Positions 46,442 to 55,416 of a DNA stretch of 64,000 nt are shown in pieces. Within the stretch, counting starts at the first letter, position 1, and every line of letters starts with the position of its first letter. The notes under the pieces were generated by a model, which was given only the letters and a program-made list of their open reading frames with translations, was not told the DNA's origin and ran no database searches. The stretch is taken from NCBI RefSeq assembly GCF_012927405.1, contig NZ_JABBGM010000002.1:124001-188000 (forward strand). The letters run 5' to 3'. Position numbers and translations under genes: made by a program. The stretch is from Novosphingobium olei (lineage in GTDB: Bacteria; Pseudomonadota; Alphaproteobacteria; Sphingomonadales; Sphingomonadaceae).

Positions 46442-47086
46442 TCAGGCCGCCGCCGGGAGCACCGCGCCGAGCACCAGCGCTTCTGCCGTGGCGTGGACCT
46501 GCACGCCGCCGCCAAGCTGTGCGGCGATGAGCTGGACCATCGCGGCCGGCGCGGTCTTGCTGGACAGACCGCCTTCGCCCTGCCGTCCTTCCAGCGCTTC
46601 GCCGATGGTCGGATCGAAGGCGACCCGGGTGCCGCTGGCGCGGACCACGATCTCGGTCGCTTCGGCCCCGGCTTCGGCACCGATATCGAGCTGCCCGCCG
46701 CGCACCAGCGCATCGATGCCGATCAGCGCAAGGTTGAGCAGGATCTTGATCGCGCTTTTGGGCAGGCTGTCGCTGCCGAGCACCCAGTTGACCGCGATGC
46801 GCCCGTTGTTGCCGACGAGTGCATTGACCAGGCTTTGCGCTTCGGACAGCGGGACCATGTCGCCAAAGCCGCCGGCGGCGCCGAAGGCGAGGCGGAAGAA
46901 GCGCAGCTTGTCGGCAGAAATGCGCGCGCTTTGTTCGAGCAGTTCGAAGCACTTCTCGCGCATCGCCGGGTCCTTTTCCTCGGCCAGCAGTTCGAGACCG
47001 TTGGTGAGCGCACCCACCGGGCTCAACAGGTCATGGCACAGCCGCGAGCAGAGCAGGCTGGCGAGATCGAGCGAGGCAGTGGTCAT
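46442..47086 (-). CDS. chpT: Histidine phosphotransferase ChpT
   Basis: Phosphorelay protein that in Caulobacter passes phosphate from CckA to CtrA and CpdR. 214 aa from the ATG at 47086 (an ATG at 47101 adds five). The phospho-acceptor His18 is in LLCSRLCHDLLSPVGAL, followed by a DHp-like helical hairpin (LEQSARISADKLRFFRLAF) and a degenerate ATPase-like domain. It links to the flagellar locus because CtrA commonly starts the flagellar cascade in alphaproteobacteria; ctrA and cckA are not in the window. Confidence 0.9.
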   Translation of the reverse strand: MTTASLDLASLLCSRLCHDLLSPVGALTNGLELLAEEKDPAMREKCFELLEQSARISADKLRFFRLAFGAAGGFGDMVPLSEAQSLVNALVGNNGRIAVNWVLGSDSLPKSAIKILLNLALIGIDALVRGGQLDIGAEAGAEATEIVVRASGTRVAFDPTIGEALEGRQGEGGLSSKTAPAAMVQLIAAQLGGGVQVHATAEALVLGAVLPAAA

Positions 47087-47245
47087 GAGCGGGTTTCGCA
47101 TCCTGTCGGGAAGGGGGCTGGAAAGGAGGGGGTTGACGGGGTTGACACGGTCCTGAGAGAAAAATCGCGCAGGGCAATTTCATGCAAAATCCGGGTGATA
47201 GCCGAATGATGCAGAAATGGGCGGAGGACCGTCATGCGGCTCGCC

Positions 47246-47680
47246 TTACCCATCTGCGACCTCGTAGGAAAGAGGGGCGAACCCCGAGGCGGCATCGCGC
47301 CAGAGCGTCACGCTCCCACCTGCTGCAATAGCCCAGATCCGCCCGTCCCGCGCGGCATCGGCGGCATCGCGGGACGATGGACGGGCAAGGCCGTTGGGAT
47401 GCGAATGATAATAGCCGAGCAATTGGGCCTGCTGGTCCGTTCGCGCTTTGCGATGGGCCGCGATCAAGGCCGCCGGATCGATTTCGAAATGGTGTGCAGG
47501 GTCTGCCGCGACGTTGGCGGTGGCAGCGGCCTCGACAATTCGTTCGCCTGATCCGAGCAGCAGGCCACAGCATTCGTCGGGGTGGGCCCTTGCCGCCGCA
47601 TCGAGGATCGCGGCGTGGGCCGAAGCTGTCAACGTCACCGGCACGGCAACGAGTTTGATCGCAAAGCCATTCTCGCACAA
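47246..47680 (-). CDS. JAMM/MPN-family metalloprotease-like protein
   Basis: 144 aa at most. The JAMM motif is complete: Glu36 in ARAHPDECCGLLLG, then His92 and His94 in YYHSHPNGLARPSSRD and Asp105. Such bacterial proteins act as deubiquitinase-like or Cys-sulfur-carrier peptidases. The true start may be further in, since the first 12 residues look unconserved and in-frame GTG codons follow. No sulfur-carrier partner is adjacent. Confidence 0.82.
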   Translation of the reverse strand: MCENGFAIKLVAVPVTLTASAHAAILDAAARAHPDECCGLLLGSGERIVEAAATANVAADPAHHFEIDPAALIAAHRKARTDQQAQLLGYYHSHPNGLARPSSRDAADAARDGRIWAIAAGGSVTLWRDAASGFAPLSYEVADG

Positions 47681-47821
47681 CCCTCGACTGCACGGTAATG
47701 GCGCATCGCGGGCTCAGCTGAGTGGTCCTACATAAGGCCCGGATTCCCGATATTACCCATTGTGCGGCATGACACCTTCGGACCCGCCCCGAAATTTTCG
47801 GGGAGCGTGCGGAGAAGAACC

Positions 47822-49570
47822 GTGCTGCGCAACAAGACCATCATCGCCAAAGTCTGGATCGGATGCATCATTCTGGCGGTCGCTGCGGTCGTGTCGACCA
47901 CGATCAGCCTGATCGGGATGAGCCGACAGCAGGAAGCCATGCACGCCATTGCCGGCGCGACCGATCTGCTGCGCAATCACATGGAGGCCGACATGGGCCA
48001 CGATGCGATCCGTGGCGAAGTCGTCAGCATCGTCGCATCGCGCCAGACAGGCGCGATCGATGGCGCCGCCGCAGCGAGCGAACTGCGCACCCGCATCGAC
48101 GACTTTGCCCAGCACATGGCGACAACCGCCAAGGCGGCCGACGCGCCCGGCGTGGCCAAGGCCCGCGCCAGCGCAGACGCGGCATTTCGCGCCTATGTCG
48201 ATATCGCCCGCCAGATTGCCGACGAGGCGGCCGCAGGGCGCGTGCCAGACGATGCGAAACTGCGCCATTTCCAGCAGCTTTTCGAGGAGCTGGAAGGGGA
48301 AATGGCCAAGGTATCGGATGCGGTGCAGGCCCACGTTGCGGAGACTTCGGGCGACGCTGATGCCATTGCCGGGCAGGCACGATGGATGACCATCGCCAGC
48401 CTGCTCATCATTCTGCTCGCGCTTGCAGGCGTTGCCCGCACCGGCCGTCGATTCCTGATCGATCCGATCCTGAGTCTGGCTGCGCGGGTACGCGAACTGG
48501 CGGACGGGAAGCTTGACGTGATGGTGAGCGGCGATGGCCGCAGCGACGAGATCGGCGACCTTGCGCGATCGGTCTGCGACCTGCGCGACGGTCTTGCCGA
48601 AGCGAAGGCGGAAACCGCACGCCAGGCGGACACGATCATCGCCTCGATCGGCACCGGCCTTAGCGAGCTTGCATCGGGCAACATCGCCTATCGCATCGAA
48701 CAGCCGCTTGCCGGCCGCTTCGAGAAGCTGCGCAGCGATTTCAATGGCGCGCTTGGCGAGCTGGGCGCCGTGCTGGCAGGCATGCAGAGTTCGACCGAAC
48801 ACCTTCATGCGGTTGCGCGCGACATCGGCGGTGCGGCCGGGGACCTGTCCAACCGCAACGCCAACCAGGCGGCGAGCCTGGAGGAGACCGCCGCGGCCAT
48901 CGCCAGCCTGGCCCAGCGGGTGGCGGGATCGACCGACGCAGTTTCTACCGCACGCCATGCCGTGGACAGCGTGGGCACGGAGATGAGCCGGGGCGGGGAA
49001 GTGATCCAGGATGCCGAAGCGGCCATGGACAGGATCGAGCTGGCATCGCAGCAGATAGGCAGCATCGTCAGCGTGATCGATGGCATCGCCTTCCAGACCA
49101 ACCTGCTTGCGCTCAACGCCGGGGTCGAGGCGGCGCGCGCAGGCGAACAGGGCAAGGGTTTTGCCGTGGTCGCCAGCGAGGTCCGCGCGCTTGCCCTGCG
49201 TAGCGCCGATGCCGCGCGCGAGATCAAGCAATTGATCGAGAATTCGTCGCAGGAAATCGGCGAAGGCGTGCGCTTGGTGCGCGATGCGGGCGCCAGCCTG
49301 CGCGCGATTACCGAGCAGATGAGCGAGATCAACCGGATGATGGAAGTGGTCGAGGCCGGTGCCAGCGAGCAGAACGCCTCGCTCGCCTCGATCGACGCGA
49401 CGTCGAAGCAGATCGAGAAGATCACGCAGAGCAATGCCGCCGTGGCCGACCAGGTGAGCAAGGCCAGCCGCGATGTCGTCGCCTCGATCGGGGAAGTCGT
49501 CCAGCAGCTCGACCGTTTCGTGATCGCCCGGACCCAGAACCGCGCGCCGAGCTTCGGGCTCGCGGCGTGA
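47822..49570 (+). CDS. Methyl-accepting chemotaxis protein
   Basis: Membrane chemoreceptor, 582 aa from the GTG at 47822, which has GGAGAAG at good spacing; an ATG at 47762 would add 20 residues. Membrane segments lie at about residues 8-28 and 190-210 around a helical periplasmic sensor region. A HAMP region follows, then a signalling domain with the hairpin tip IDGIAFQTNLLALNAGVEAA and FAVVASEVRALALRSADAAR. The porin gene at 49567 overlaps its stop as GTGA, an unusual pairing. It likely signals to the flagellar motor of the same chromosome. Confidence 0.94.
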   Translation: MLRNKTIIAKVWIGCIILAVAAVVSTTISLIGMSRQQEAMHAIAGATDLLRNHMEADMGHDAIRGEVVSIVASRQTGAIDGAAAASELRTRIDDFAQHMATTAKAADAPGVAKARASADAAFRAYVDIARQIADEAAAGRVPDDAKLRHFQQLFEELEGEMAKVSDAVQAHVAETSGDADAIAGQARWMTIASLLIILLALAGVARTGRRFLIDPILSLAARVRELADGKLDVMVSGDGRSDEIGDLARSVCDLRDGLAEAKAETARQADTIIASIGTGLSELASGNIAYRIEQPLAGRFEKLRSDFNGALGELGAVLAGMQSSTEHLHAVARDIGGAAGDLSNRNANQAASLEETAAAIASLAQRVAGSTDAVSTARHAVDSVGTEMSRGGEVIQDAEAAMDRIELASQQIGSIVSVIDGIAFQTNLLALNAGVEAARAGEQGKGFAVVASEVRALALRSADAAREIKQLIENSSQEIGEGVRLVRDAGASLRAITEQMSEINRMMEVVEAGASEQNASLASIDATSKQIEKITQSNAAVADQVSKASRDVVASIGEVVQQLDRFVIARTQNRAPSFGLAA

Positions 49571-50733
49571 AGCTGCGCCGCGCCCCGATTGCGGCCAGTG
49601 CCATGCTGGCGTGCTTGGCGCTGGCAACGCCGTTGCGCGCGGCGGACAAGCCGGTGGAACTGGGCGCGGAGGTCACCGTCGATGTCGTCGGAGTGGCCAA
49701 GGGCGGAGCCGATCATCGCGCACGGGTGCTCTCGAACGTGGACCTTACCGCCGCGCTCGACCTTGAAGCACTTGCGGGATGGTCGGGCGCGCGCGCCTTC
49801 GTCTACGTGCTCGACAACCATGGCCTGCGACCCAACGATGCGGCGGGCAAGCTGGAAGGCGTGAACAACATCGAGGTGCCCAAGGCGGGGACGCGGCTTT
49901 TCGAGGCGTGGGTGGAACAGGACCTGGGCCGCGGGGCAAGCCTGCGCGTGGGGCTCTATGACCTGAACAGCGAATTCTATGCGACGGATTCCTCTGCCGT
50001 GCTCATGGCGCCGCCGTTCGGCATCGGTTCGGAGTTTGCCGCGACCGGTCGCAACGGTCCGTCGATCTTCCCCTGCTCGGCGCTGGCCGCGCGGCTTTAT
50101 GTGCCCGTGGGGGACGACGATGCGTTTATCCGGTTTGCCGTGCTGGGCGCCAAGGCCCAGACGCTGGGCGATCCGGGGGGCATTGATCTGCAGTTTGGCG
50201 ACGGCCTGCTGTTCGTGGGCGAAGTGGGCGAAGCCAAGGGCAGCACGCGGCTGACGCTGGGAGGCTGGGGCTATTCGCGCGGTTCGCTCAACGCCTACCT
50301 CATCGGGCCCGATGGCGAGCCTGTGCGCAAGCCTTCGTTCGGCGCCTATGCGATGTTCGAACACGACTTGCTGGCGCGCGACGACCGCAAGCTGACCGCC
50401 TTCGTGAGGGCGGGGCTGAGCAACAAGGACGCGGCGCCATTTCGCGGCGCGCTGCAGACCGGCGTGCTGCTCGCACCGGCGCTGGCGGGGCGGCCCGACA
50501 GCCTGTTTTCCGTGGGCTTTCACCAATCCTGGACCAGTCGCTCTTTCCGCGCGGCGGGCCGCGCAAATGGCATGATCCCGGCCAACGAGCAGGGGATCGA
50601 GGTGACGTATGCGGACAAGATCCTGCCGTGGCTTGCGCTGCAGCCCGACGTGCAGTGGGTGCGCCATCCGGGCGGCGACGAACGGGCGCCTGCGGGCGTG
50701 ATCCTGAGCCTGCGGACGACGGCGAGCTTCTGA
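49567..50733 (+). CDS. OprB-like carbohydrate-selective porin
   Basis: Outer-membrane beta-barrel protein of 388 aa with a signal peptide (MLACLALATPLRAA). The OprB pattern is seen in LFEAWVEQDLGRGASLRVGL, DLNSEFYATDSSAVLM, EFAATGRNGPSIFPCSALAA and the C-terminal GIEVTYADKILPWLALQPDV. It starts at GTG overlapping the chemoreceptor stop, so receptor and porin are translationally coupled; a shared sugar-sensing role is possible. Confidence 0.87.
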   Translation: MKLRRAPIAASAMLACLALATPLRAADKPVELGAEVTVDVVGVAKGGADHRARVLSNVDLTAALDLEALAGWSGARAFVYVLDNHGLRPNDAAGKLEGVNNIEVPKAGTRLFEAWVEQDLGRGASLRVGLYDLNSEFYATDSSAVLMAPPFGIGSEFAATGRNGPSIFPCSALAARLYVPVGDDDAFIRFAVLGAKAQTLGDPGGIDLQFGDGLLFVGEVGEAKGSTRLTLGGWGYSRGSLNAYLIGPDGEPVRKPSFGAYAMFEHDLLARDDRKLTAFVRAGLSNKDAAPFRGALQTGVLLAPALAGRPDSLFSVGFHQSWTSRSFRAAGRANGMIPANEQGIEVTYADKILPWLALQPDVQWVRHPGGDERAPAGVILSLRTTASF

Positions 50734-50802
50734 TTTGAAGTGCCGGGCAAGGGCGCCGCAGCGGCTCTTGTTGGAATTGAAACGATACCCATATGGCCGT
50801 GC

Positions 50803-51780
50803 ATGGGGGGACATGACGCGATCATCGAAGGTGTGATTGCCCCCGGCGGCCAGCGGCTCGACCGGGCGCTGGCGGATTCCACCGGCCTTTCGCGCGAGAG
50901 GATCAAGGCGCTGATCGACGAGGGCCGGGTCGAGCTTGCCGGCAAGGCGGTGAAGCAGGCCTCGCTCAAGGCGGCAGAAGGAACCCCGTTTGCCGTGCGC
51001 GTGCCCGAAGCGGCCCCGGCCGAGGCGGTGGCGCAGGACATTCCGCTTAACGTGGTGTTCGAGGATGCGCACCTGATCGTGGTCGACAAGCCGGCCGGGC
51101 TGGTGGTGCATCCGGCGGCGGGCAATCCCGATGGCACGCTGGTCAATGCGCTGCTCCACCATTGCGCGGGCCAGCTTTCGGGGATCGGCGGGGTGGCGCG
51201 CCCGGGCATCGTCCACCGGATCGACAAGGATACCTCGGGCCTGCTGGTTGTGGCCAAGAGCGACGCGGCGCACGAAGGGCTGGCAAAGCAGTTCGCCGAC
51301 CATTCGATCAGGCGCGTCTACAAGGCGGTGACCGCGGGCGTGCCGATGCCGCCGGCCGGCACCGTGCGCGGCGCGATCGGCCGATCGAACCACGATCGCA
51401 AGAAGATGGCGCTGGTAGAAGAGGGGCGCGGCAAGCACGCGGTGACGCATTATCGCACGCTGGAGCCGCTCGACGGGGCGGCGCTGGTCGAATGCCGGCT
51501 GGAGACCGGGCGGACCCACCAGGTGCGCGTTCACCTTGCATCAATCGGTCATGCCCTATTGGGAGATCCTGTCTATGGACGACCTCCGGCACGCATCAGA
51601 CCCATTCTCCAGCGACTCGGCTTCAGCCGCCAGGCGCTGCACGCGGCCGAGCTCGGGTTTCTCCACCCGATCAGCGCGGAGCCGCTTCATTTCGCCAGCT
51701 CGACGCCCGTCGACATGCGGGAACTCATCGTCGAACTATGCGCTCAAGAACAGGGTGCGCGGCTTATGGCGAAGCTGTAG
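50803..51780 (+). CDS. rluD: Ribosomal large subunit pseudouridine synthase (RluD-type)
   Basis: Isomerises uridines of 23S rRNA. 325 aa from the ATG at 50803. An N-terminal S4 RNA-binding domain (QRLDRALADSTGLSRERIKA) is followed by the RluA-type catalytic domain with GIVHRIDKDTSGLLVVAK, catalytic Asp141, and LETGRTHQVRVHLASIGHAL. RluD is the most likely member by S4 domain and length. It lies just upstream of rpoH. Confidence 0.9.
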   Translation: MGGHDAIIEGVIAPGGQRLDRALADSTGLSRERIKALIDEGRVELAGKAVKQASLKAAEGTPFAVRVPEAAPAEAVAQDIPLNVVFEDAHLIVVDKPAGLVVHPAAGNPDGTLVNALLHHCAGQLSGIGGVARPGIVHRIDKDTSGLLVVAKSDAAHEGLAKQFADHSIRRVYKAVTAGVPMPPAGTVRGAIGRSNHDRKKMALVEEGRGKHAVTHYRTLEPLDGAALVECRLETGRTHQVRVHLASIGHALLGDPVYGRPPARIRPILQRLGFSRQALHAAELGFLHPISAEPLHFASSTPVDMRELIVELCAQEQGARLMAKL

Positions 51781-51882
51781 TGTAGGGTTTCTGCCCGAGT
51801 AGATTCCATGTGTGGCCCCACCGCCCGACGCCCAGTAGGGGTTAGGTATCGGGGTACCGACGCGACGAAAGGAAGTGTTCAG

Positions 51883-52785
51883 GTGAGCGAACAGACCAAA
51901 GCGGCCAGCGTCCCCGCGCTTAACGGGGAAGCCAGCCTCAACCGCTATCTATCCGAGATCCGCAAGTTTCCGGTGCTGACCGCAGAGCAGGAATACATGC
52001 TCGCCAAGCGTTACCAGGAACACCAGGATCCACAGGCCGCCGCGCAGCTGGTGACGAGCCACCTGCGGCTCGTGGCCAAAATCGCCATGGGCTATCGCGG
52101 CTATGGCCTGCCGGTCAGCGAGCTGATCAGCGAAGGCAACATCGGCCTGATGCAGGGTGTGAAGAAGTTCGAGCCCGACCGGGGCTTCCGCCTCGCCACC
52201 TACGCCATGTGGTGGATCAAGGCTTCGATGCAGGAATTCATCCTGCGCAGCTGGTCGCTGGTGAAGATGGGCACCACCGCCGCGCAGAAGAAGCTGTTCT
52301 TCAACCTTCGCCGGATGAAGAAGAACCTCGAGGCCTTCGAGGACACCGACCTGCATCCGGACGACGTGCGCAAGATCGCGACTGACCTCGGCGTGCCCGA
52401 GCAGGAAGTGATCAACATGAACCGGCGCATGATGATGGGCGGCGATGCTTCGCTGAACGTCTCGATGCGCGAGGACGGCGAAGGTTCGTGGCAGGACTGG
52501 CTGACCGACGATCGTCCGCTGCAGGACGAGACCGTGGCCGATGCCGAAGAGGCGCAGGTGCGGCACGAACTGCTGGTCGAGGCGATGGAAAGCCTCAACG
52601 ATCGCGAGCGCCACATCCTGACCGACCGTCGCCTGATCGATGAGCCAAAGACGCTCGAGGAACTGAGCCAGGTCTACAACGTCAGCCGCGAGCGCGTTCG
52701 CCAGATCGAGGTGCGCGCGTTCGAGAAGCTGCAGAAGGCGATCCAGAAGATCGCCGGCGAGCGCAGGCTGCTGGTGGCGGGCTGA
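51883..52785 (+). CDS. rpoH: Heat-shock sigma factor RpoH (sigma-32)
   Basis: Sigma factor for heat-shock promoters. 300 aa from the GTG at 51883 (AAAGGAAG upstream). Region 2 includes SHLRLVAKIAMGYRGYGLPV, ISEGNIGLMQGVKKFEPDRG and FRLATYAMWWIKASMQEF. The RpoH box AQKKLFFNLRRMKK and region 4 (TLEELSQVYNVSRERVRQIE) are present. The frame stays open to 51808, but that region looks like leader. A terminator follows at 52814. Confidence 0.96.
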   Translation: MSEQTKAASVPALNGEASLNRYLSEIRKFPVLTAEQEYMLAKRYQEHQDPQAAAQLVTSHLRLVAKIAMGYRGYGLPVSELISEGNIGLMQGVKKFEPDRGFRLATYAMWWIKASMQEFILRSWSLVKMGTTAAQKKLFFNLRRMKKNLEAFEDTDLHPDDVRKIATDLGVPEQEVINMNRRMMMGGDASLNVSMREDGEGSWQDWLTDDRPLQDETVADAEEAQVRHELLVEAMESLNDRERHILTDRRLIDEPKTLEELSQVYNVSRERVRQIEVRAFEKLQKAIQKIAGERRLLVAG

Positions 52786-52813
52786 GGCCCTTCGCCAAAG
52801 CGACGAAAAGCGG

Positions 52814-52842
52814 GGCGGCCGGGGGAAACTCCGGCCGCCTTT
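52814..52842 (+). terminator. Intrinsic terminator after rpoH
   Basis: GGCGGCCGG (52814-52822) and CCGGCCGCC (52831-52839) with an 8-nt loop, followed by TTTG. Confidence 0.8.
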
Positions 52843-52846
52843 GCGT

Positions 52847-53047
52847 TCAGCGTCCGGCCCTGAAGTAGAAGCGCAAGCCCAGGCCGCAGATCAGCGTCAC
52901 GCCGATCCACAGCACGATCTGGGAGATCACCACCGTGCGGTTGAAGCCATCGTCGGCGGCGGGCAGCAACAGCAGGAACAGCAGGCCAAGCGACGCGGCG
53001 GCGAAGATCAGCCAGGTGCGGGGGGAAGGGGTGCTGGGCATGGTCAT
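52847..53047 (-). CDS. Small two-helix membrane protein of unknown function
   Basis: 66 aa with two hydrophobic segments (TWLIFAAASLGLLFLLLLPA and ISQIVLWIGVTLICGLGLRF) joined by a short polar loop. No family recognised. It follows the SDR gene on the same strand and ends convergently with the rpoH terminator. Its composition is unlike a chance frame, which is why it is kept. Confidence 0.6.
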   Translation of the reverse strand: MTMPSTPSPRTWLIFAAASLGLLFLLLLPAADDGFNRTVVISQIVLWIGVTLICGLGLRFYFRAGR

Positions 53048-53105
53048 TGCGCTCTACGCCTCCCGCGCCGCGCGGGCAATCCCGGCGTCGGGGAGGGCGC
53101 CAGCG

Positions 53106-53852
53106 TCACGCGGGCGGATTGACCGCGGCAAAGGCCGCAGCATAGCGCCCTTCGCGTTCAGCATCGCTGAGAAAGCGAACGTTGCGGACCAGCACTTCGG
53201 ACGGCGTTGGGTCCTGTGCGAAGATTGCCATGACTTCGTCGGCATAGGCGTCGAGCGGCATATAGCCTTCCCGTGTCGACTGGCCGGGGGTGAGTTCCGT
53301 CTGCACCGCGGGCGGGGCGAGCTCAATCACTTCGACTTTGCCGGCAAGTTGGTGGCGCAGCGACTGGGTCCACGAATGGAGCGCGGCCTTGGTGGCGCTG
53401 TAGGTGGGTGTGCGCGCCATCGGCACGAAGGCGAGGCCCGAGGTCACGTTGACAATCGCTGCGTCGGCTTGCTTGCCAAGGTGTTCGATGAAAGCATCGA
53501 TCAGACGGATCGGGGCGAGCAGGTTGGTCGCGATCGTCGCTTCGGCATCGGCCAGATCGCGGGGCGCGGTCAGATCCTCGAAGCGCATGATGCCCGCATT
53601 GTTGACGAGAACGTTGATCAAGGGAAATCGCGCAACGAGGTCGGCGACCTTTCCGGGCAGGGCTGCGGCGTCGGTCACATCGAGCGCGAAGGCATGGAGG
53701 TTGGCGCGGTCCGCCACGGTTTCTTTAAGGCTGGCAAGCGTGCGTCCGGTGACGATCACCGTGTTGCCCGCATCGTGCCAACGCTGGGCGAGCGCGCGGC
53801 CGATGCCGGAGCCACCGCCGCTGAGGAGAATGGTGTTGCCGCTGGTCTTCAT
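53106..53852 (-). CDS. SDR-family oxidoreductase (DltE-like)
   Basis: NAD(P)-dependent short-chain dehydrogenase of 248 aa. Nucleotide motif LLSGGGSGIGRALA near the N-terminus, VLVNNAGIMRFEDL in the middle, catalytic Ser in IVNVTSGLAFVPMA and Tyr/Lys in YSATKAALHSW. The substrate is unknown. It is divergent from the HxlR-type regulator at 53971, the usual sign of regulator-target pairing. Confidence 0.9.
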   Translation of the reverse strand: MKTSGNTILLSGGGSGIGRALAQRWHDAGNTVIVTGRTLASLKETVADRANLHAFALDVTDAAALPGKVADLVARFPLINVLVNNAGIMRFEDLTAPRDLADAEATIATNLLAPIRLIDAFIEHLGKQADAAIVNVTSGLAFVPMARTPTYSATKAALHSWTQSLRHQLAGKVEVIELAPPAVQTELTPGQSTREGYMPLDAYADEVMAIFAQDPTPSEVLVRNVRFLSDAEREGRYAAAFAAVNPPA

Positions 53853-53970
53853 GGGAATCTCCTGTGCTCGGCGGCCCGAGGCAGACCGCTTCTGCCGCGA
53901 GATAGGGCTTTACGCACCCATCGGAAGAAGGCACCTGCAGGGGAGATACACACCATCTGGTAAGCGTGAG

Positions 53971-54372
53971 ATGACGGCCGGCAATTCCAGGCACTATCCC
54001 CCCGTGAGCCCCGAGGTCGAGGCGCTCGTCGAAGACGTGATCGGCCGCGTTGCGGACAAGTGGACGATGATCGTGATTGAGGCGCTGGAGGAACACGGCA
54101 CGCTGCGCTTTTCGGAAATCTGGCGCGCGGTGCCGCGGATCAGCCAGAAGATGCTGACCCAGACCTTGCGGCGGATGGAGCGCGACGGCCTGGTCAGCCG
54201 CACCATCCACGCCTGCGTTCCGCCGCGGGTGGACTATGCTCTGACCGAACTGGGCAGCACGCTGAGCGAGGCCTTTTGCGGCGTATGGCAGTGGGCCGAG
54301 GCACATCATGCGGCTATCGACGCGGCCCGGGCGCGGTTCGACGGGATCTCCGCCGACAAAGCGGGCGCATAG
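53971..54372 (+). CDS. HxlR-family transcriptional regulator
   Basis: 133-aa winged-helix regulator. HxlR features are DVIGRVADKWTMIVIEALEE, GTLRFSEIWRAVPRISQKML and TLRRMERDGLVSRTIHACVP. I chose the ATG at 53971; the frame is open far upstream only because it runs antisense to the SDR gene. It is divergent from that SDR with a 118-bp shared promoter region, so it likely controls it. Confidence 0.92.
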   Translation: MTAGNSRHYPPVSPEVEALVEDVIGRVADKWTMIVIEALEEHGTLRFSEIWRAVPRISQKMLTQTLRRMERDGLVSRTIHACVPPRVDYALTELGSTLSEAFCGVWQWAEAHHAAIDAARARFDGISADKAGA

Positions 54373-54413
54373 GCGTTGATTGCAAGCGCGGCTCGCGGTT
54401 AGACAAGGCGGCA

Positions 54414-55130
54414 ATGCTGACCGACGCGCTCAAGCCTTCCCGCCCCAAGAAGTCCCACGGATTTGCCTATCGCCTCGGCTGGTGGATCGGGCGGGCGATC
54501 GTCATATTCCTGGCCGTGTCGGTCGGCCTGACGCTGCTCTACAAGTTCGTGCCGGTGCCCTACACGCTGACCATGGCGATGGATGCCAACGGCGTGACCA
54601 AGGACTGGACCCCGCTGTCGCGGATCGATCGCAACATGGTCGACGCTGCCATTGCCGGCGAGGATTCCAAGTTCTGCAGCCATTCGGGCTTTGACACCGA
54701 TGCGATGCAGCAGGCCTTCGAGCGGAACCTGAAAGGCGGGCGCATTCGCGGCGGGTCAACCATCAGCCAGCAGACCGCCAAGAACGTGTTCCTGTGGCAG
54801 GGCGGCGGCTATTTCCGCAAAGGACTGGAAGCCTGGTTTACCGTCCTGATCGAGCAGATCTGGGGCAAGCGGCGGATCATGGAGGTCTACCTCAACGTCG
54901 CGGAAACGGGGATCGGCACCTATGGCGTCGAGGCGGGGGCCATGCGCTATTACAACAAGGGGGCGCAGAGCCTGAGCCGGGTCGAAGCCGCGCGGATCGC
55001 GGCGGCCTTTCCGGCGCCCAAGAAGCGCGAAGTGATTGGCGCCAGTGGCTTCACCCGCAGGCATGGCAACGCCATTGCCGCGCGCGTGAACGTGGTGCGC
55101 GGCGATTACGATTCCTGCGTATATCGCTGA
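54414..55130 (+). CDS. mtgA: Monofunctional peptidoglycan glycosyltransferase MtgA
   Basis: Polymerises lipid II into glycan strands at the periplasmic face. 238 aa from the ATG at 54414, with one membrane anchor (about residues 24-43) and a GT51 domain. The catalytic Glu83 is in AAIAGEDSKFCSHSGFD, followed by GGSTISQQTAKNVFLW and GKRRIMEVYLNVAETG. There is no transpeptidase domain, as expected for MtgA. Confidence 0.95.
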   Translation: MLTDALKPSRPKKSHGFAYRLGWWIGRAIVIFLAVSVGLTLLYKFVPVPYTLTMAMDANGVTKDWTPLSRIDRNMVDAAIAGEDSKFCSHSGFDTDAMQQAFERNLKGGRIRGGSTISQQTAKNVFLWQGGGYFRKGLEAWFTVLIEQIWGKRRIMEVYLNVAETGIGTYGVEAGAMRYYNKGAQSLSRVEAARIAAAFPAPKKREVIGASGFTRRHGNAIAARVNVVRGDYDSCVYR

Positions 55131-55169
55131 AGATGAGGCGCTGAAGATCAGTCGCTGAAGATCGGGTGT

Positions 55170-55205
55170 GAGGGCCGCCCAGGGCTGATGGGCGGCCCTC
55201 GTTCC
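55170..55205 (+). terminator. Hairpin terminator after mtgA
   Basis: Perfect 12-bp arms GAGGGCCGCCCA (55170-55181) and TGGGCGGCCCTC (55189-55200), followed by GTTCC. The T-tract is weak. The remaining 55206-55330 shows nothing I can name. Confidence 0.65.
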
Positions 55206-55330
55206 GTCAGGTGTACGCCTGTCCTGCCGGAACCTCGATCGATACGGCGCCGTCCCTAGGGAAACGGACCATGGCCCATTGGTAGGACTACTGCGCATGG
55301 CGCGCAGTGCCGCGGCGCACAGCCCGGACA

Positions 55331-55366
55331 AAAATACGGCGCGGACGGCATGGTGCCATCCGCGCC
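55331..55366 (-). terminator. Intrinsic terminator of the TonB receptor gene
   Basis: On the minus strand GGCGCGGATGGCA (55366-55354) pairs with TGCCGTCCGCGCC (55350-55338) apart from one G-T position, followed by GTATTTTTG. It lies 51 bp after the receptor stop. Confidence 0.75.
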
Positions 55367-55416
55367 GGTCCGCCGCCTCGGGAGGGATTGAGGCGGCGGG
55401 AGGGGTTGCGCTTCGA

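Noticed and set aside
47725..47755. Possible sigma-28 promoter before the chemoreceptor
   Set aside because: CCCGATAT resembles the -10 element, but no TAAA lies at the required distance.
51840..51860. GGTA-N6-TACC inverted repeat before rpoH
   Set aside because: Arms of only 4 bp; too short to call a site.
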